From UBA668 sp039796575 (lineage in GTDB: Bacteria > Actinomycetota > Acidimicrobiia > Acidimicrobiales > Ilumatobacteraceae): 64,000 nucleotides of DNA. The position numbers and the translations under genes are program-made. Positions 40,974 through 49,167 of this stretch are shown here, piece by piece. Position 1 is the first letter of the stretch. Each line of letters begins with the position of its first letter. Below the pieces are notes generated by a model that searched no databases, had not been told where the DNA came from, and worked only from the letters and a program-made list of their open reading frames with translations. The stretch spans positions 49,307-113,306 of the forward strand of contig JBDKJP010000017.1 of NCBI GenBank assembly GCA_039796575.1, read 5' to 3'.

Positions 40974-43900
40974 ATGGCCTACCCCAACGTCACCCCGCAA
41001 CCCTCGTTCCCCTCCGTCGAGCGCGACATCCTCGCCCGGTGGGACGCCGACGGCACCTTCCAGGCGTCGATCGATCGTCGCGACGGCGCCGACGAGTACG
41101 TGTTCTACGACGGGCCTCCGTTCGCCAACGGCCTGCCGCACTACGGCCACCTGCTCACCGGCTTCGTGAAGGATGCCGTGCCGCGCTACCAGACGATGCG
41201 TGGCAAGCAGGTGCACCGCCGCTTCGGCTGGGACTGCCACGGCCTGCCCGCCGAGGTGGTGGCCGAGAAGGAGCTCGGCATCAGCGGCCACCCTGAGATC
41301 ACCCGCTTCGGCATCGACAAGTTCAACGACGCCTGCCGCACCAGCGTGCTGCGCTTCACCGACGACTGGCACCGCTACGTCACCCGGCAGGCCCGCTGGG
41401 TCGACTTCGCGAACGACTACAAGACGCTCGACACCTCCTACATGGAGAGCGTGATGTGGGCGTTCAAGACCCTGTGGGACAAGGGTCTCGTGTACGAGGG
41501 CTTCCGCGTGCTGGCGTACTGCTGGCGCTGCGAGACGCCGCTCAGCAACACCGAGACGCGCATGGACGACGTGTACCGCGACCGCCAGGACCCTGCCCTC
41601 ACGGTGATGTTCGAGCTCGAGACCGGCGAGCAACTGCTCGCCTGGACCACCACGCCCTGGACCCTGCCGGCCAACCTCGGCCTCGCGGTCGGTGCCGACA
41701 TCGAGTACGCCGTCATGGAGCAGGAGGGCCGTCGGTACATCCTCGCCGAGTCGCGCCTCGGTTCGTACGAGAAGGAGCTCGACGGCGCCGAGCGCGTCGG
41801 CACGCTCACGGGCGCCGACCTCGTCGGCCGCAAGTACAAGCCGCTGTTCCCGTTCCTCGCCGACACGCCCAACGCGTTCCACGTCCTCGCCGCCGACTTC
41901 GTCAGCACCGAGGACGGCACCGGTGTGGTGCACATGGCGCCCGGCTTCGGTGAGGACGACCAGATCGCGTGCAACGCCGTCGGCATCCCCACCATCTGCC
42001 CGATGGACGAGCACGGCCGCTACACCGCCGAGATCGTGCCGTGGAAGGGCGTGCACGTCTTCGACGCGAACCCCGACGTGATCAAGGAGCTGAAGGGCCG
42101 CGGCGTCGTCGTGCGGCACGACAGCTACAACCACTCGTACCCGCACTGCTGGCGCTGCAGCGAGCCGCTCGTGTACCGCGCCATCAGCTCGTGGTTCGTC
42201 GAGGTCACCAAGATCAAGGACCGCATGGTCGAGCTCAACCAGCAGATCCGCTGGGTGCCCGAGCACATCAAGGACGGCAGCTTCGGCAAGTGGCTCGCCA
42301 ACGCCCGCGACTGGAGCATCAGCCGCAACCGCTTCTGGGGCTCGCCCATCCCGGTGTGGAAGAGCGACGACCCGGAGTACCCGCGCATCGACGTGTACGG
42401 CAGCATCGAGCAGCTCCAGGCCGACTTCGGTGTGTCGGTCACCGACCTGCACCGTCCGTACGTCGACGACCTCGTGCGCCCCAACCCCGACGACCCCACC
42501 GGGAAGTCGATGATGCGGCGCGTGCCCGAGGTGCTCGACTGCTGGTTCGAGAGCGGCTCGATGCCGTTCGCACAGGTGCACTACCCGTTCGAGAACCGCG
42601 AGTGGTTCGAAGGCCACTATCCCGGCGACTTCATCGTCGAGTACATCGGCCAGACCCGCGGCTGGTTCTACACGCTGCACGTGCTGGCCACCGCGCTGTT
42701 CGACCGACCGAGCTTCACCACGTGCGTCAGCCACGGCATCGTGCTCGGCAACGACGGCCAGAAGATGTCGAAGACGCTGAAGAACTACCCCGACCCGATG
42801 ATGGTGTTCGACCAGTACGGCAGCGACGCGATGCGCTGGTACCTGCTCAGCTCGCCCATCCTGCGCGGCACCGATCTCATCGTCACCGAGGAGGGCATCC
42901 GCGACACGGTGCGCCAGGTGATGCTGCCCATCTGGAACACGTACTACTTCCTGTCGCTCTACGCGAACGCCGCCGGCAAGGAGGGCACGTTCCGCACCGA
43001 CAGCACCGACGTGCTCGACCGGTACATCCTCGCCAAGACCCACGACCTCGTCGCCGAGCTCACGGTCACCATGGACGAGTACGACCTGTTCGCCGCGTGC
43101 GGTTCGGTGCGTTCGTTCCTCGACGCGCTCACCAACTGGTACGTGCGCCGCAGCCGCGACCGCTTCTGGTCGGGCGACCAGGACGCCATCGACACGCTGC
43201 ACACGGTGCTCGTGCTGCTCTGCCGCACGCTGGCCCCGTTGCTGCCGTTGCTCGTGGAGGAGGTGCACACCGGCCTCACGGGTGAGCGCAGCGTGCACCT
43301 CACCGACTGGCCGTCCGCCGCGGAGATCCCTGCCGACACCGATCTGGTGGCGGCGATGGACCTCGCCCGCGACGTCTGCAACGCGACGCTGCGCCTCCGC
43401 AAGGCGCACCAGCGCCGCGTCCGTCAACCGCTCGCCACCGTGCAGGTGGCCGTGGCCGGCGCCGACCGGCTGACGCCGTTCGTCGACCTCGTGGCCGACG
43501 AGGTCAACGTGAAGGCCGTCACCCTCACCGACGACGTCGCGTCCGTCGCGTCGTTCGACCTGCAGGTGGTGCCCGCCACGCTCGGCCCGCGCCTCGGCGG
43601 CCAGACCCAGCAGGTCATCAAGGCCGTGAAGTCGGGCGACTGGCAGCGCACCGACGCCGGCGTCGTGGCCGGTGGCATCGCGCTCTCGGAGGGCGAGTAC
43701 TCGCTGAAGCTCGTCGTGCAGGGCGACGGCGCCAGTGCGCCGCTGTCGGCGGGCAACGGCGTGGTCGTGCTCGACACCACGGTCACACCCGAGCTCGAGG
43801 CCGAGGGCGTCACCCGCGACCTCATCCGCCTCGTACAGCAGGCCCGCCGCGAGGCCGGGCTGCAGGTCAGCGACCGCATCGAGCTCACGCTCGGCGTGCC

Positions 43901-44045
43901 CGAGAGCGTCCGCCGTCAGGTGACGGCGTTCCAGCACCTGCTCACCGACGCCACCCTCGCCACGTCGTTGGCGTGGGGGAGCGGCGAGCCGAACGCCGAG
44001 CTCGACGGCGAGCCCGTGCACATCGCGGTGGTCGTCGCCGGCTGA
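40974..44045 (+). CDS. ileS: Isoleucyl-tRNA synthetase (type 2, eukaryote-like)
   Basis: A 1023-residue class I synthetase. The HIGH motif is GLPHYGHLL (about 55-61) and the KMSKS motif reads KMSKTLKNYPDP (Lys597). FGWDCHGLPAE, YCWRCETPLSNTE and GWFYTLHVL are also conserved. The length, the HYGH form and the KNYPDP extension match the eukaryote-like IleRS2 clade, many members of which tolerate mupirocin. The CP1 editing domain (TTTPWTLPANLGLAVG) is present. It is regulated by the T-box upstream. Confidence 0.95.
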   Translation: MAYPNVTPQPSFPSVERDILARWDADGTFQASIDRRDGADEYVFYDGPPFANGLPHYGHLLTGFVKDAVPRYQTMRGKQVHRRFGWDCHGLPAEVVAEKELGISGHPEITRFGIDKFNDACRTSVLRFTDDWHRYVTRQARWVDFANDYKTLDTSYMESVMWAFKTLWDKGLVYEGFRVLAYCWRCETPLSNTETRMDDVYRDRQDPALTVMFELETGEQLLAWTTTPWTLPANLGLAVGADIEYAVMEQEGRRYILAESRLGSYEKELDGAERVGTLTGADLVGRKYKPLFPFLADTPNAFHVLAADFVSTEDGTGVVHMAPGFGEDDQIACNAVGIPTICPMDEHGRYTAEIVPWKGVHVFDANPDVIKELKGRGVVVRHDSYNHSYPHCWRCSEPLVYRAISSWFVEVTKIKDRMVELNQQIRWVPEHIKDGSFGKWLANARDWSISRNRFWGSPIPVWKSDDPEYPRIDVYGSIEQLQADFGVSVTDLHRPYVDDLVRPNPDDPTGKSMMRRVPEVLDCWFESGSMPFAQVHYPFENREWFEGHYPGDFIVEYIGQTRGWFYTLHVLATALFDRPSFTTCVSHGIVLGNDGQKMSKTLKNYPDPMMVFDQYGSDAMRWYLLSSPILRGTDLIVTEEGIRDTVRQVMLPIWNTYYFLSLYANAAGKEGTFRTDSTDVLDRYILAKTHDLVAELTVTMDEYDLFAACGSVRSFLDALTNWYVRRSRDRFWSGDQDAIDTLHTVLVLLCRTLAPLLPLLVEEVHTGLTGERSVHLTDWPSAAEIPADTDLVAAMDLARDVCNATLRLRKAHQRRVRQPLATVQVAVAGADRLTPFVDLVADEVNVKAVTLTDDVASVASFDLQVVPATLGPRLGGQTQQVIKAVKSGDWQRTDAGVVAGGIALSEGEYSLKLVVQGDGASAPLSAGNGVVVLDTTVTPELEAEGVTRDLIRLVQQARREAGLQVSDRIELTLGVPESVRRQVTAFQHLLTDATLATSLAWGSGEPNAELDGEPVHIAVVVAG

Positions 44046-44362
44046 TGTCGGGCCCGGTCCGCCACCACGCCGAGGGTGCCGTGGTGGCGGTGCGCGCCGT
44101 GCCCGGGGCCAGCCGCGCCGCGCTGATCGGGTTGCACGGCGCCGAGCTCCGCATCCGCGTGTGCAGCCCGCCGGTCGACGGCCGGGCGAACGACGAACTG
44201 TGCGCGGTGCTGGCCGATGCACTCGGCCTGCGCGCCCGTGAGGTGCGCGTCGTGGCAGGTCACACCGCTCGCTCGAAGCAGCTGCTGGTGGCGCTCGACG
44301 AGGCCGAGACCACCCGTCGCCTCGAGCCGTGGATCGGCCGTTCGGGGCCACCCGAGCGGTAG
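44045..44362 (+). CDS. DUF167 (YggU-type) protein
   Basis: A 105-residue protein of the DUF167 family, with VRAVPGASRAALIG, LRIRVCSPPVDGRANDEL and VRVVAGHTARSKQLLV. These are small, widespread alpha/beta proteins without an assigned biochemical role. The start overlaps the ileS stop by one base (TGATG), so it is probably coupled to ileS translation and falls under the same T-box. Confidence 0.88.
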   Translation: MSGPVRHHAEGAVVAVRAVPGASRAALIGLHGAELRIRVCSPPVDGRANDELCAVLADALGLRAREVRVVAGHTARSKQLLVALDEAETTRRLEPWIGRSGPPER

Positions 44363-44365
44363 CAT
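44360..44365 (+). promoter_or_regulatory. -10 hexamer overlapping the DUF167 stop codon
   Basis: TAGCAT starts with the TAG stop of DUF167. A GGAGG at 44387-44391 then precedes the ATG at 44401. Confidence 0.4.
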
Positions 44366-44400
44366 CCCGGCGATACAACGCACCACGGAGGTCGGACTGT

Positions 44401-45288
44401 ATGGCCAAGAAGGCACCCGCGAAGAAGGCAGCACCGGCGAAGAAGGCCGCTGCGCCCGCCAAGAAGGCCGCGGCCCCCGCCAAGAAGGCCGCCCCGGCTC
44501 CGGCGAAGAAGGCCGCCGCGCCCGCCAAGAAGGCCGCGCCGGCACCCGCGAAGAAGGCCGCTCCGGCTCCGGCGAAGAAGGCCGCCGCGCCGGGCAAGAA
44601 GGCCGCGCCGGCTCCGGCGAAGAAGGCCGCCGCGCCTGCGAAGGCCGCGCCGGCACCCGCGAAGAAGGCGGCGCCGGCTCCGGCGAAGAAGGCCGCTCCG
44701 GCCCCCGCACCCGCGAAGCCGAAGAAGGTCACCCCCGCACCCGCCCCCGAGAAGGCGAAGAAGGCCGCACCGGCGCCCGCCAAGGCCGCGCCTGCACCGG
44801 CACCCGAGCCCGCCAAGAAGCCGGCGCCGAAGAAGGCTGCGGCACCGGTGAAGACCGGTCCCGAGAAGCCCGTCGTGAAGGGCGTCACCAAGGACGGCAT
44901 CGCCTACACGAAGGACTTCGACGCGAAGTTCCTCACCGCGATGAAGGCGCTGCTGCTCACCGAGCGCGCCGACCTCACCGGCCAGGCCGATCTGCTCGAG
45001 CACGAAGCACACCAGCTCATCGAGGAGCAGGAGATGGGCGACGTGCAGTTCGACGACGAGGGCGGCGAGGGCGACACCATGGTCGTCGAGCGTGAGCGCG
45101 ACCTCGCGCTCAGCGCCCAGGCCCGCCAGACGGTGGCCGACATCGACGCCGCCATCGCGCGTCTCGCCGAGGGCACCTACGGCTACTCGGTCGAGTCCGG
45201 TCGTCCCATCCCGCGCGAGCGGCTCGAGGCCATTCCGTGGGCCACCGTGCTCGTGGAGGAGAAGGTCGGCGGGATCGGTCGCCGATGA
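44401..45288 (+). CDS. DksA/TraR-like protein without zinc cysteines, with histone-H1-like tail
   Basis: A 295-residue fusion. Residues 1 to about 150 are repeats of Ala-Pro-Ala-Lys-Lys type with about 17 Lys-Lys pairs, like the tails of bacterial H1-like proteins. Residues from about 165 form a DksA/TraR coiled coil (MKALLLTERADLTGQADLLE), followed by EGTYGYSVESGRPIPRERLE and AIPWATVLVEE. In zinc-finger relatives this reads TYGxCxxCG and AxxCxxC; here the four Cys are Ser, Ser, Leu and Glu, and the whole protein has no cysteine. Its ATG has GGAGG nine bases upstream. It is followed by lspA with an ATGA overlap. Confidence 0.85.
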   Translation: MAKKAPAKKAAPAKKAAAPAKKAAAPAKKAAPAPAKKAAAPAKKAAPAPAKKAAPAPAKKAAAPGKKAAPAPAKKAAAPAKAAPAPAKKAAPAPAKKAAPAPAPAKPKKVTPAPAPEKAKKAAPAPAKAAPAPAPEPAKKPAPKKAAAPVKTGPEKPVVKGVTKDGIAYTKDFDAKFLTAMKALLLTERADLTGQADLLEHEAHQLIEEQEMGDVQFDDEGGEGDTMVVERERDLALSAQARQTVADIDAAIARLAEGTYGYSVESGRPIPRERLEAIPWATVLVEEKVGGIGRR

Positions 45289-45785
45289 CCGAGCCCGTGG
45301 CCGCGGCGCGGCGCAGCCTGCTGCCGGTCACCCTCGTCGTGGCGGCCGTCGTGCTGCTCGTCGATCAACTCACCAAGCACTGGGCCGTCACCCACCTCGA
45401 CCCCGACGTGCCGCAGCACGTCATCTGGACCCTGCAGTGGAACCTGTCGTTCAACAGCGGCATGGCGTTCTCGAAGGGCCAGGGGCTCGGTCCCATCATC
45501 GGGCTCGTCGCCATCATCGTGGTGGTGGTCATCGTGCTGTCGGTGCGCACCAATGCGAGCCGCATGGTCGCGGTGGCGGCCGGCCTCGTCATGGGTGGCG
45601 CACTCGGCAACCTCGCCGATCGCATCTTCCGCGGTGACGGCTGGTTGCACGGTGCGGTGGTCGACTTCATCGACTTCCAGTGGTTCCCCATCTTCAACGT
45701 CGCCGACATCTGTGTGAACGTCGGCGGTGCGATCTTCATCATCTGGTCGCTGTTCGCCGGCCGGGGGGAGGGCACGCCCGCATGA
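45285..45785 (+). CDS. lspA: Lipoprotein signal peptidase
   Basis: A 166-residue inner-membrane aspartyl protease (signal peptidase II) with four hydrophobic helices. The catalytic aspartates are in GALGNLADRIF and FPIFNVADICVNVG; VDQLTKHWAV and NLSFNSGMAFS are also conserved. It cleaves lipoprotein signal peptides such as those of the two lipoproteins in this window. The start overlaps the DksA-like stop and the stop overlaps the rluD start. Confidence 0.95.
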   Translation: MTEPVAAARRSLLPVTLVVAAVVLLVDQLTKHWAVTHLDPDVPQHVIWTLQWNLSFNSGMAFSKGQGLGPIIGLVAIIVVVVIVLSVRTNASRMVAVAAGLVMGGALGNLADRIFRGDGWLHGAVVDFIDFQWFPIFNVADICVNVGGAIFIIWSLFAGRGEGTPA

Positions 45786-46699
45786 TCGAGGAAGAGATCC
45801 CCGGCGCACTGGCCGGTGAACGGCTCGACCGTGTGGTCGCGCTGATCGCCGAGTGCAGTCGCAGTGAGGCCCATGTGCTGCTCGACGCGGGTGGGGTGTG
45901 GGTCGACGACGAGCCGCACGCCGTCGGCAAGGTGCGTCTGCGCGAAGGGCAGCGCGTGCGGGTCGATCCGTCGCTGCTGCCGCAGCCGTCGGCGCCCCAG
46001 CCCGACCCGTCGGTCGAGTTCACCGTGGTGCACGTCGACGAGCACCTCATCGTCATCGACAAGCCCGCCGGCCTGGTGGTGCACCCCGGTGCGGGCAACC
46101 CGGACGGCACGCTCGTCAACGGTCTGCTCGCGAAGTTCCCCGAGCTCGCGGACGTCGGCGAGATGCACCGCCCCGGCATCGTGCACCGGCTCGACGTCGG
46201 CACGTCCGGTCTGCTGGCCGTCGCCCGTACGCAGCGCGCCTATCACGAGTTGGTCGACGCGCTCTCGAACCGCGACGTCGGTCGTGTGTACCGAGCGCTC
46301 GTGTGGGGGCACCTCTCGAACTCCCACGGCGTCATCGATGCGCCCATCGGCCGCGACCACCGCGACCCGCAACGCATGGCGGTCGTGGTCGACGGCAAGC
46401 CGGCCCGCACGCGGTACCGCGTGCTGCACGAGTTCCGCCGCCCCACCGAGGTCTCCACGCTCGAGTGCCGCCTCGAATCGGGCCGCACCCACCAGATCCG
46501 TGTGCACCTCAGCGCCATCGGTCATCCGGTGGTGGGCGACGCGACGTACGGCGGCGTGCGCAGCGGTGTCTCGTCGCCGCGTCCGTTCCTGCACGCCGCA
46601 CGCCTCGAGCTGGCGCACCCGGTCACGCGTGAGCCGTTGGCGTTCGACTCCCCGTTGCCGGCCGACCTGGCCGCCATCGAGGCCTCCCTCTCCGACTGA
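45782..46699 (+). CDS. rluD: RluD-family 23S rRNA pseudouridine synthase
   Basis: A 305-residue RluA/RluD-type enzyme: an N-terminal S4 domain (ERLDRVVALIAECSRSEAHV) and a catalytic domain with IVIDKPAGLVVHPGAG, the catalytic Asp in HRLDVGTSGLL, LECRLESGRTHQIRVHLS and PVVGDATYGG. It modifies uridines in helix 69 of 23S rRNA in relatives. The lspA-rluD pairing is widespread. A strong GC hairpin begins seven bases after the stop. Confidence 0.94.
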   Translation: MIEEEIPGALAGERLDRVVALIAECSRSEAHVLLDAGGVWVDDEPHAVGKVRLREGQRVRVDPSLLPQPSAPQPDPSVEFTVVHVDEHLIVIDKPAGLVVHPGAGNPDGTLVNGLLAKFPELADVGEMHRPGIVHRLDVGTSGLLAVARTQRAYHELVDALSNRDVGRVYRALVWGHLSNSHGVIDAPIGRDHRDPQRMAVVVDGKPARTRYRVLHEFRRPTEVSTLECRLESGRTHQIRVHLSAIGHPVVGDATYGGVRSGVSSPRPFLHAARLELAHPVTREPLAFDSPLPADLAAIEASLSD

Positions 46700-46705
46700 C
46701 CCCGA

Positions 46706-46728
46706 CGCCGCGCCCCTCCGGCGCGGCG
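46706..46728 (+). terminator. Hairpin terminator after rluD
   Basis: A perfect nine-base-pair stem, CGCCGCGCC and GGCGCGGCG, with a CCTCC loop. It starts seven bases after the stop codon. There is no U-tract. Confidence 0.6.
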
Positions 46729-46743
46729 CGCCCGCCCGGAGTC

Positions 46744-46840
46744 GGGTCCGTTTCGCGCCATTCACGACTCACTCCGGACCCACGGGTCCGTTTCGTGCCA
46801 CGGACGACCTGATTCGGACCCGTGGGTCCGGAACGAGTCA
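46744..46840. repeat. Tandem 40-bp palindromic units in the rluD-rrf2 spacer
   Basis: Two 40-bp units start at 46744 and 46784. Their first 17 bases (GGGTCCGTTTCGCGCCA and GGGTCCGTTTCGTGCCA) differ at one position, and each ends in CGGACCC, the reverse complement of its own start. A third partial copy in inverted form begins near 46825 (GGGTCCGGAACGAGTC). The block could fold into stacked hairpins between two convergent genes. Confidence 0.75.
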
Positions 46841-46875
46841 TCCTGCGCGGGCGCAACCGGATCGGGTGAAGGGGA

Positions 46876-47343
46876 CTAGGGAGCGTCGAGGGTGGCGGTG
46901 AGGCGCGCCTCGGGCCACGACGTGGTGCCCTGCGCGGCGTCGGCCACCGACTGCAGCGTGAACGCGTCCATCAACAGGCGCATCTGCTCGCCGGCCGACT
47001 TCCAGATGGCCAGCAGCACGCACTGACCCTCGTGGTCGCACGCACCGTCCTGGTGCGGTTCACCGAAGTCGCCGAGGCTGATGGGGCCGTCGACGGCGCT
47101 GAGGATCTCGCTGATGCGGATCTCCGAGGCCGGACGGGCGAGCACGTAGCCGCCGCCGACGCCACGCTTCGAACGCACCAGACCGGCGCCCTTCAACGCG
47201 AGCAGGATCTGCTCGAGGTAGGGCTGCGGGATGCCCGTGCGCTCGGCGATGTCGCGCACCGAGGTGGGCCCGGGGTTCGACTGATGGAGCGCGAGGGACA
47301 GCAGTGCCCTGCACGCATAGTCGCCCTTGCTCGAGACCCTCAT
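46876..47343 (-). CDS. Rrf2-family transcriptional regulator
   Basis: A 155-residue winged-helix regulator. MRVSSKGDYACRALLSLAL, SVRDIAERTGIPQPYLEQIL (recognition region) and SKRGVGGGYVLARPASEI are typical Rrf2/IscR sequences. The cluster-binding loop reads GACDHEGQCVLLAIW, so two cysteines and a His are in reach of an Fe-S cluster rather than the three Cys of IscR. It may sense iron-sulfur status, redox or nitric oxide. The start follows a leaderless -10 (TACGAT). Confidence 0.92.
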   Translation of the reverse strand: MRVSSKGDYACRALLSLALHQSNPGPTSVRDIAERTGIPQPYLEQILLALKGAGLVRSKRGVGGGYVLARPASEIRISEILSAVDGPISLGDFGEPHQDGACDHEGQCVLLAIWKSAGEQMRLLMDAFTLQSVADAAQGTTSWPEARLTATLDAP

Positions 47344-47351
47344 ACGACCCC

Positions 47352-47357
47352 ATCGTA
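47352..47357 (-). promoter_or_regulatory. -10 hexamer of leaderless rrf2 gene
   Basis: TACGAT on the minus strand, eight bases before the ATG at 47343. Confidence 0.5.
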
Positions 47358-47460
47358 CGTCGCGCGCACGACCGAACGGCGATCACTGCGACCGGGCCGA
47401 CGGTCGTCGCGGCGGGATGAATGGCGCGCAGGGTCGGTGTGGTGGTGGACTACGGGCATC

Positions 47461-48579
47461 GTGAACCCCGTCCCCGTGCTCCCCGAACCCGTGCGCCCCG
47501 AGTACGGCGGCGCCAATGTGCGCGGCATCGTGCCGGCCCTCCTGGCGCCCCGCGGCGTCAGCGCGCCGCCCTGGATGCCGGCCGCGGTGCAGGGGGCACG
47601 GCAGGTGGTGCTGCTCGTGCTCGACGGGCTCGGCTGGGAGCAGTTGCAGGAGCGCCTGCACCTCGCCCCTGCGCTGGCGGGCATGACCGGTGGTCCGGTC
47701 ACCACGGTGGCACCGTCCACCACGTCGACGGCCCTCACCTCCATCACCACCGGGCTCACCCCGGGCGAGCACGGCATCGTCGGCTATCGCATCGACATCG
47801 CCGGCGACGTCGTCAACATGCTGCGGTGGTGGGGCAGCAGCGGTGATGCCCGGCGACAGGTCGAGCCGAGGGCCACCCAGCCGTTCGCGCCGTTCATGGG
47901 CGAGTCGGTGCCGGTGGTCAGCAAGGCGGAGCTCGAGGGCACCGCGTTCACCGAGGCGCACCTGCGCGGCAGTCGCCCCCGAGGGTGGCGTGCGCCGAGC
48001 AGCCTGGCCGTCACCGTGGGCGAGCTCCTCCGCGCCGGCGAGCGCTTCGTCTACGCGTACTACGACGGCATCGACAAGATCGCGCACGAGCGTGGCTTCG
48101 GCGCCTACTACGACGCCGAGCTGCGCGCCGCCGACGCCATCGTTGCCGCGGTGCTCGATCAGCTGCCCCCCGGTGCCACGTTGCTGGTCACCGCCGACCA
48201 CGGGCAGGTCGAGGTGGGGGAGCGGCTGGTCACCCCGCACGCCGACGTGCTGCAGTCGTGCCGTCACCAGAGCGGCGAGGGCCGGTTCCGTTGGCTCCAC
48301 GCCCGCCCCGGTGCCGCCGACGACCTGTTGCAGGCCGCGCGGGAGCACCACGGTCACCACGCCTGGGTGCACAGCCGCACGGCGCTCATCGATCAGGGCT
48401 GGTTCGGTCCGGTGGTGAGCCCGCCCGTCGCGGCCCGGTACGGCGACGTGGCGCTGGTGCCGTTCGACCCGATCAGCTTCCACGACCCGGCCGACAGCGG
48501 GCCGTTCCCGCTCGTGTGCCGGCACGGTTCACTCACTGCTGCGGAGATGCGGGTGCCCCTGCTCGCCGCGGCCCGATGA
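47461..48579 (+). CDS. Nucleotide pyrophosphatase/phosphodiesterase-like (alkaline phosphatase superfamily)
   Basis: A 372-residue protein of the type I phosphodiesterase/NPP fold. It has VVLLVLDGLGWEQLQ (metal-binding Asp), the nucleophile Thr/Ser region TVAPSTTSTALTSITTGLTP followed by GEHGIVGYRIDI, YYDGIDKIAHERGFG (Asp and His ligands) and LLVTADHGQVEVG. No signal peptide is seen, so it is probably cytoplasmic. The substrate is unknown. The GTG start at 47461 is the best in-frame choice. Confidence 0.85.
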   Translation: MNPVPVLPEPVRPEYGGANVRGIVPALLAPRGVSAPPWMPAAVQGARQVVLLVLDGLGWEQLQERLHLAPALAGMTGGPVTTVAPSTTSTALTSITTGLTPGEHGIVGYRIDIAGDVVNMLRWWGSSGDARRQVEPRATQPFAPFMGESVPVVSKAELEGTAFTEAHLRGSRPRGWRAPSSLAVTVGELLRAGERFVYAYYDGIDKIAHERGFGAYYDAELRAADAIVAAVLDQLPPGATLLVTADHGQVEVGERLVTPHADVLQSCRHQSGEGRFRWLHARPGAADDLLQAAREHHGHHAWVHSRTALIDQGWFGPVVSPPVAARYGDVALVPFDPISFHDPADSGPFPLVCRHGSLTAAEMRVPLLAAAR

Positions 48580-48592
48580 AAGGTCCCTTCCG

Positions 48593-49072
48593 ATGACGGA
48601 TGCTCCCGATCCCAGCCAGTTGCCCGAGGTCGTTCCCCACGAGGAGGTGCCGTCGGAGACGGTCACCGAGCCGGCGAAGGTGATGCGCATCGGTTCGATG
48701 GTGAAGCAGTTGCTGGAGGAGGTGCGCGGCAGCTCGCTCGACGAGGCCAGCCGTGAGCGCCTCGCCGAGATCTACGAGCGGTCGATCGTGGAGGTCAGCC
48801 AGGCGCTGTCGCCCGACCTGCAGCACGAACTGGCGATGCTCGCGCTGCCGTTCAAGGACGGCGAGGTGCCGTCCGAGGCCGAGCTGCGGGTCGCGAAGGC
48901 GCAGCTCGTGGGGTGGCTCGAGGGCCTGTTCCACGGCATCCAGGCCACGCTGTTCGCCCAACAGCTGGCCGCCCGCCAGCAGCTCGAGCAGATGCGTCAG
49001 CTGCCACCTGGGGCGATGCAGCAGCCCGGCCAGCCCATCGAGGCGGTCGAGCGTCCCGGCACCTATCTGTGA
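48593..49072 (+). CDS. bpa: Bacterial proteasome activator
   Basis: A 159-residue protein matching the Bpa (DUF2587) family. The core RIGSMVKQLLEEVRGSSLDE, ASRERLAEIYERSIVE, LPFKDGEVPSEAELRVAKAQ and LVGWLEGLFHGIQATLFAQQ is highly similar to mycobacterial Bpa. The C-terminus PGTYL corresponds to the GQYL tail that docks into the 20S core and opens its gate. It implies a 20S proteasome elsewhere in the genome. It follows the phosphodiesterase gene by 13 bases, with AAAGG as a ribosome-binding site. Confidence 0.93.
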   Translation: MTDAPDPSQLPEVVPHEEVPSETVTEPAKVMRIGSMVKQLLEEVRGSSLDEASRERLAEIYERSIVEVSQALSPDLQHELAMLALPFKDGEVPSEAELRVAKAQLVGWLEGLFHGIQATLFAQQLAARQQLEQMRQLPPGAMQQPGQPIEAVERPGTYL

Positions 49073-49107
49073 CCGGTGCGCTGTTTCGCGCGTCGACGCG
49101 CGCGGGG

Positions 49108-49140
49108 TAGGGTCGACGCACTGAATCACAGCCGTGTGAT
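49108..49140 (+). promoter_or_regulatory. dnaE promoter and operator-like palindrome
   Basis: TAGGGT (49108-49113) is a -10 candidate. Just downstream lies the palindrome ATCACA-GCCG-TGTGAT (49125-49140), which would be at the 5' end of the dnaE transcript. It could be a protein-binding site or an RNA hairpin. Confidence 0.4.
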
Positions 49141-49167
49141 TTCCCGTTCCCCGAGGAGGTAGGCGCG

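Noticed and set aside
44401..44840. Tandem repeats resembling a CRISPR or satellite array
   Set aside because: The repeats are in frame, encode Ala/Pro/Lys, vary at synonymous positions and have no unique spacers. They are a coding low-complexity tail.
40821..44900. Reverse-strand open frame of 1359 codons spanning ileS and the DksA-like gene
   Set aside because: It is the complement of two well-supported genes. Its Gly/Ala-Phe repeats are simply the complement of the Lys/Ala/Pro tail.
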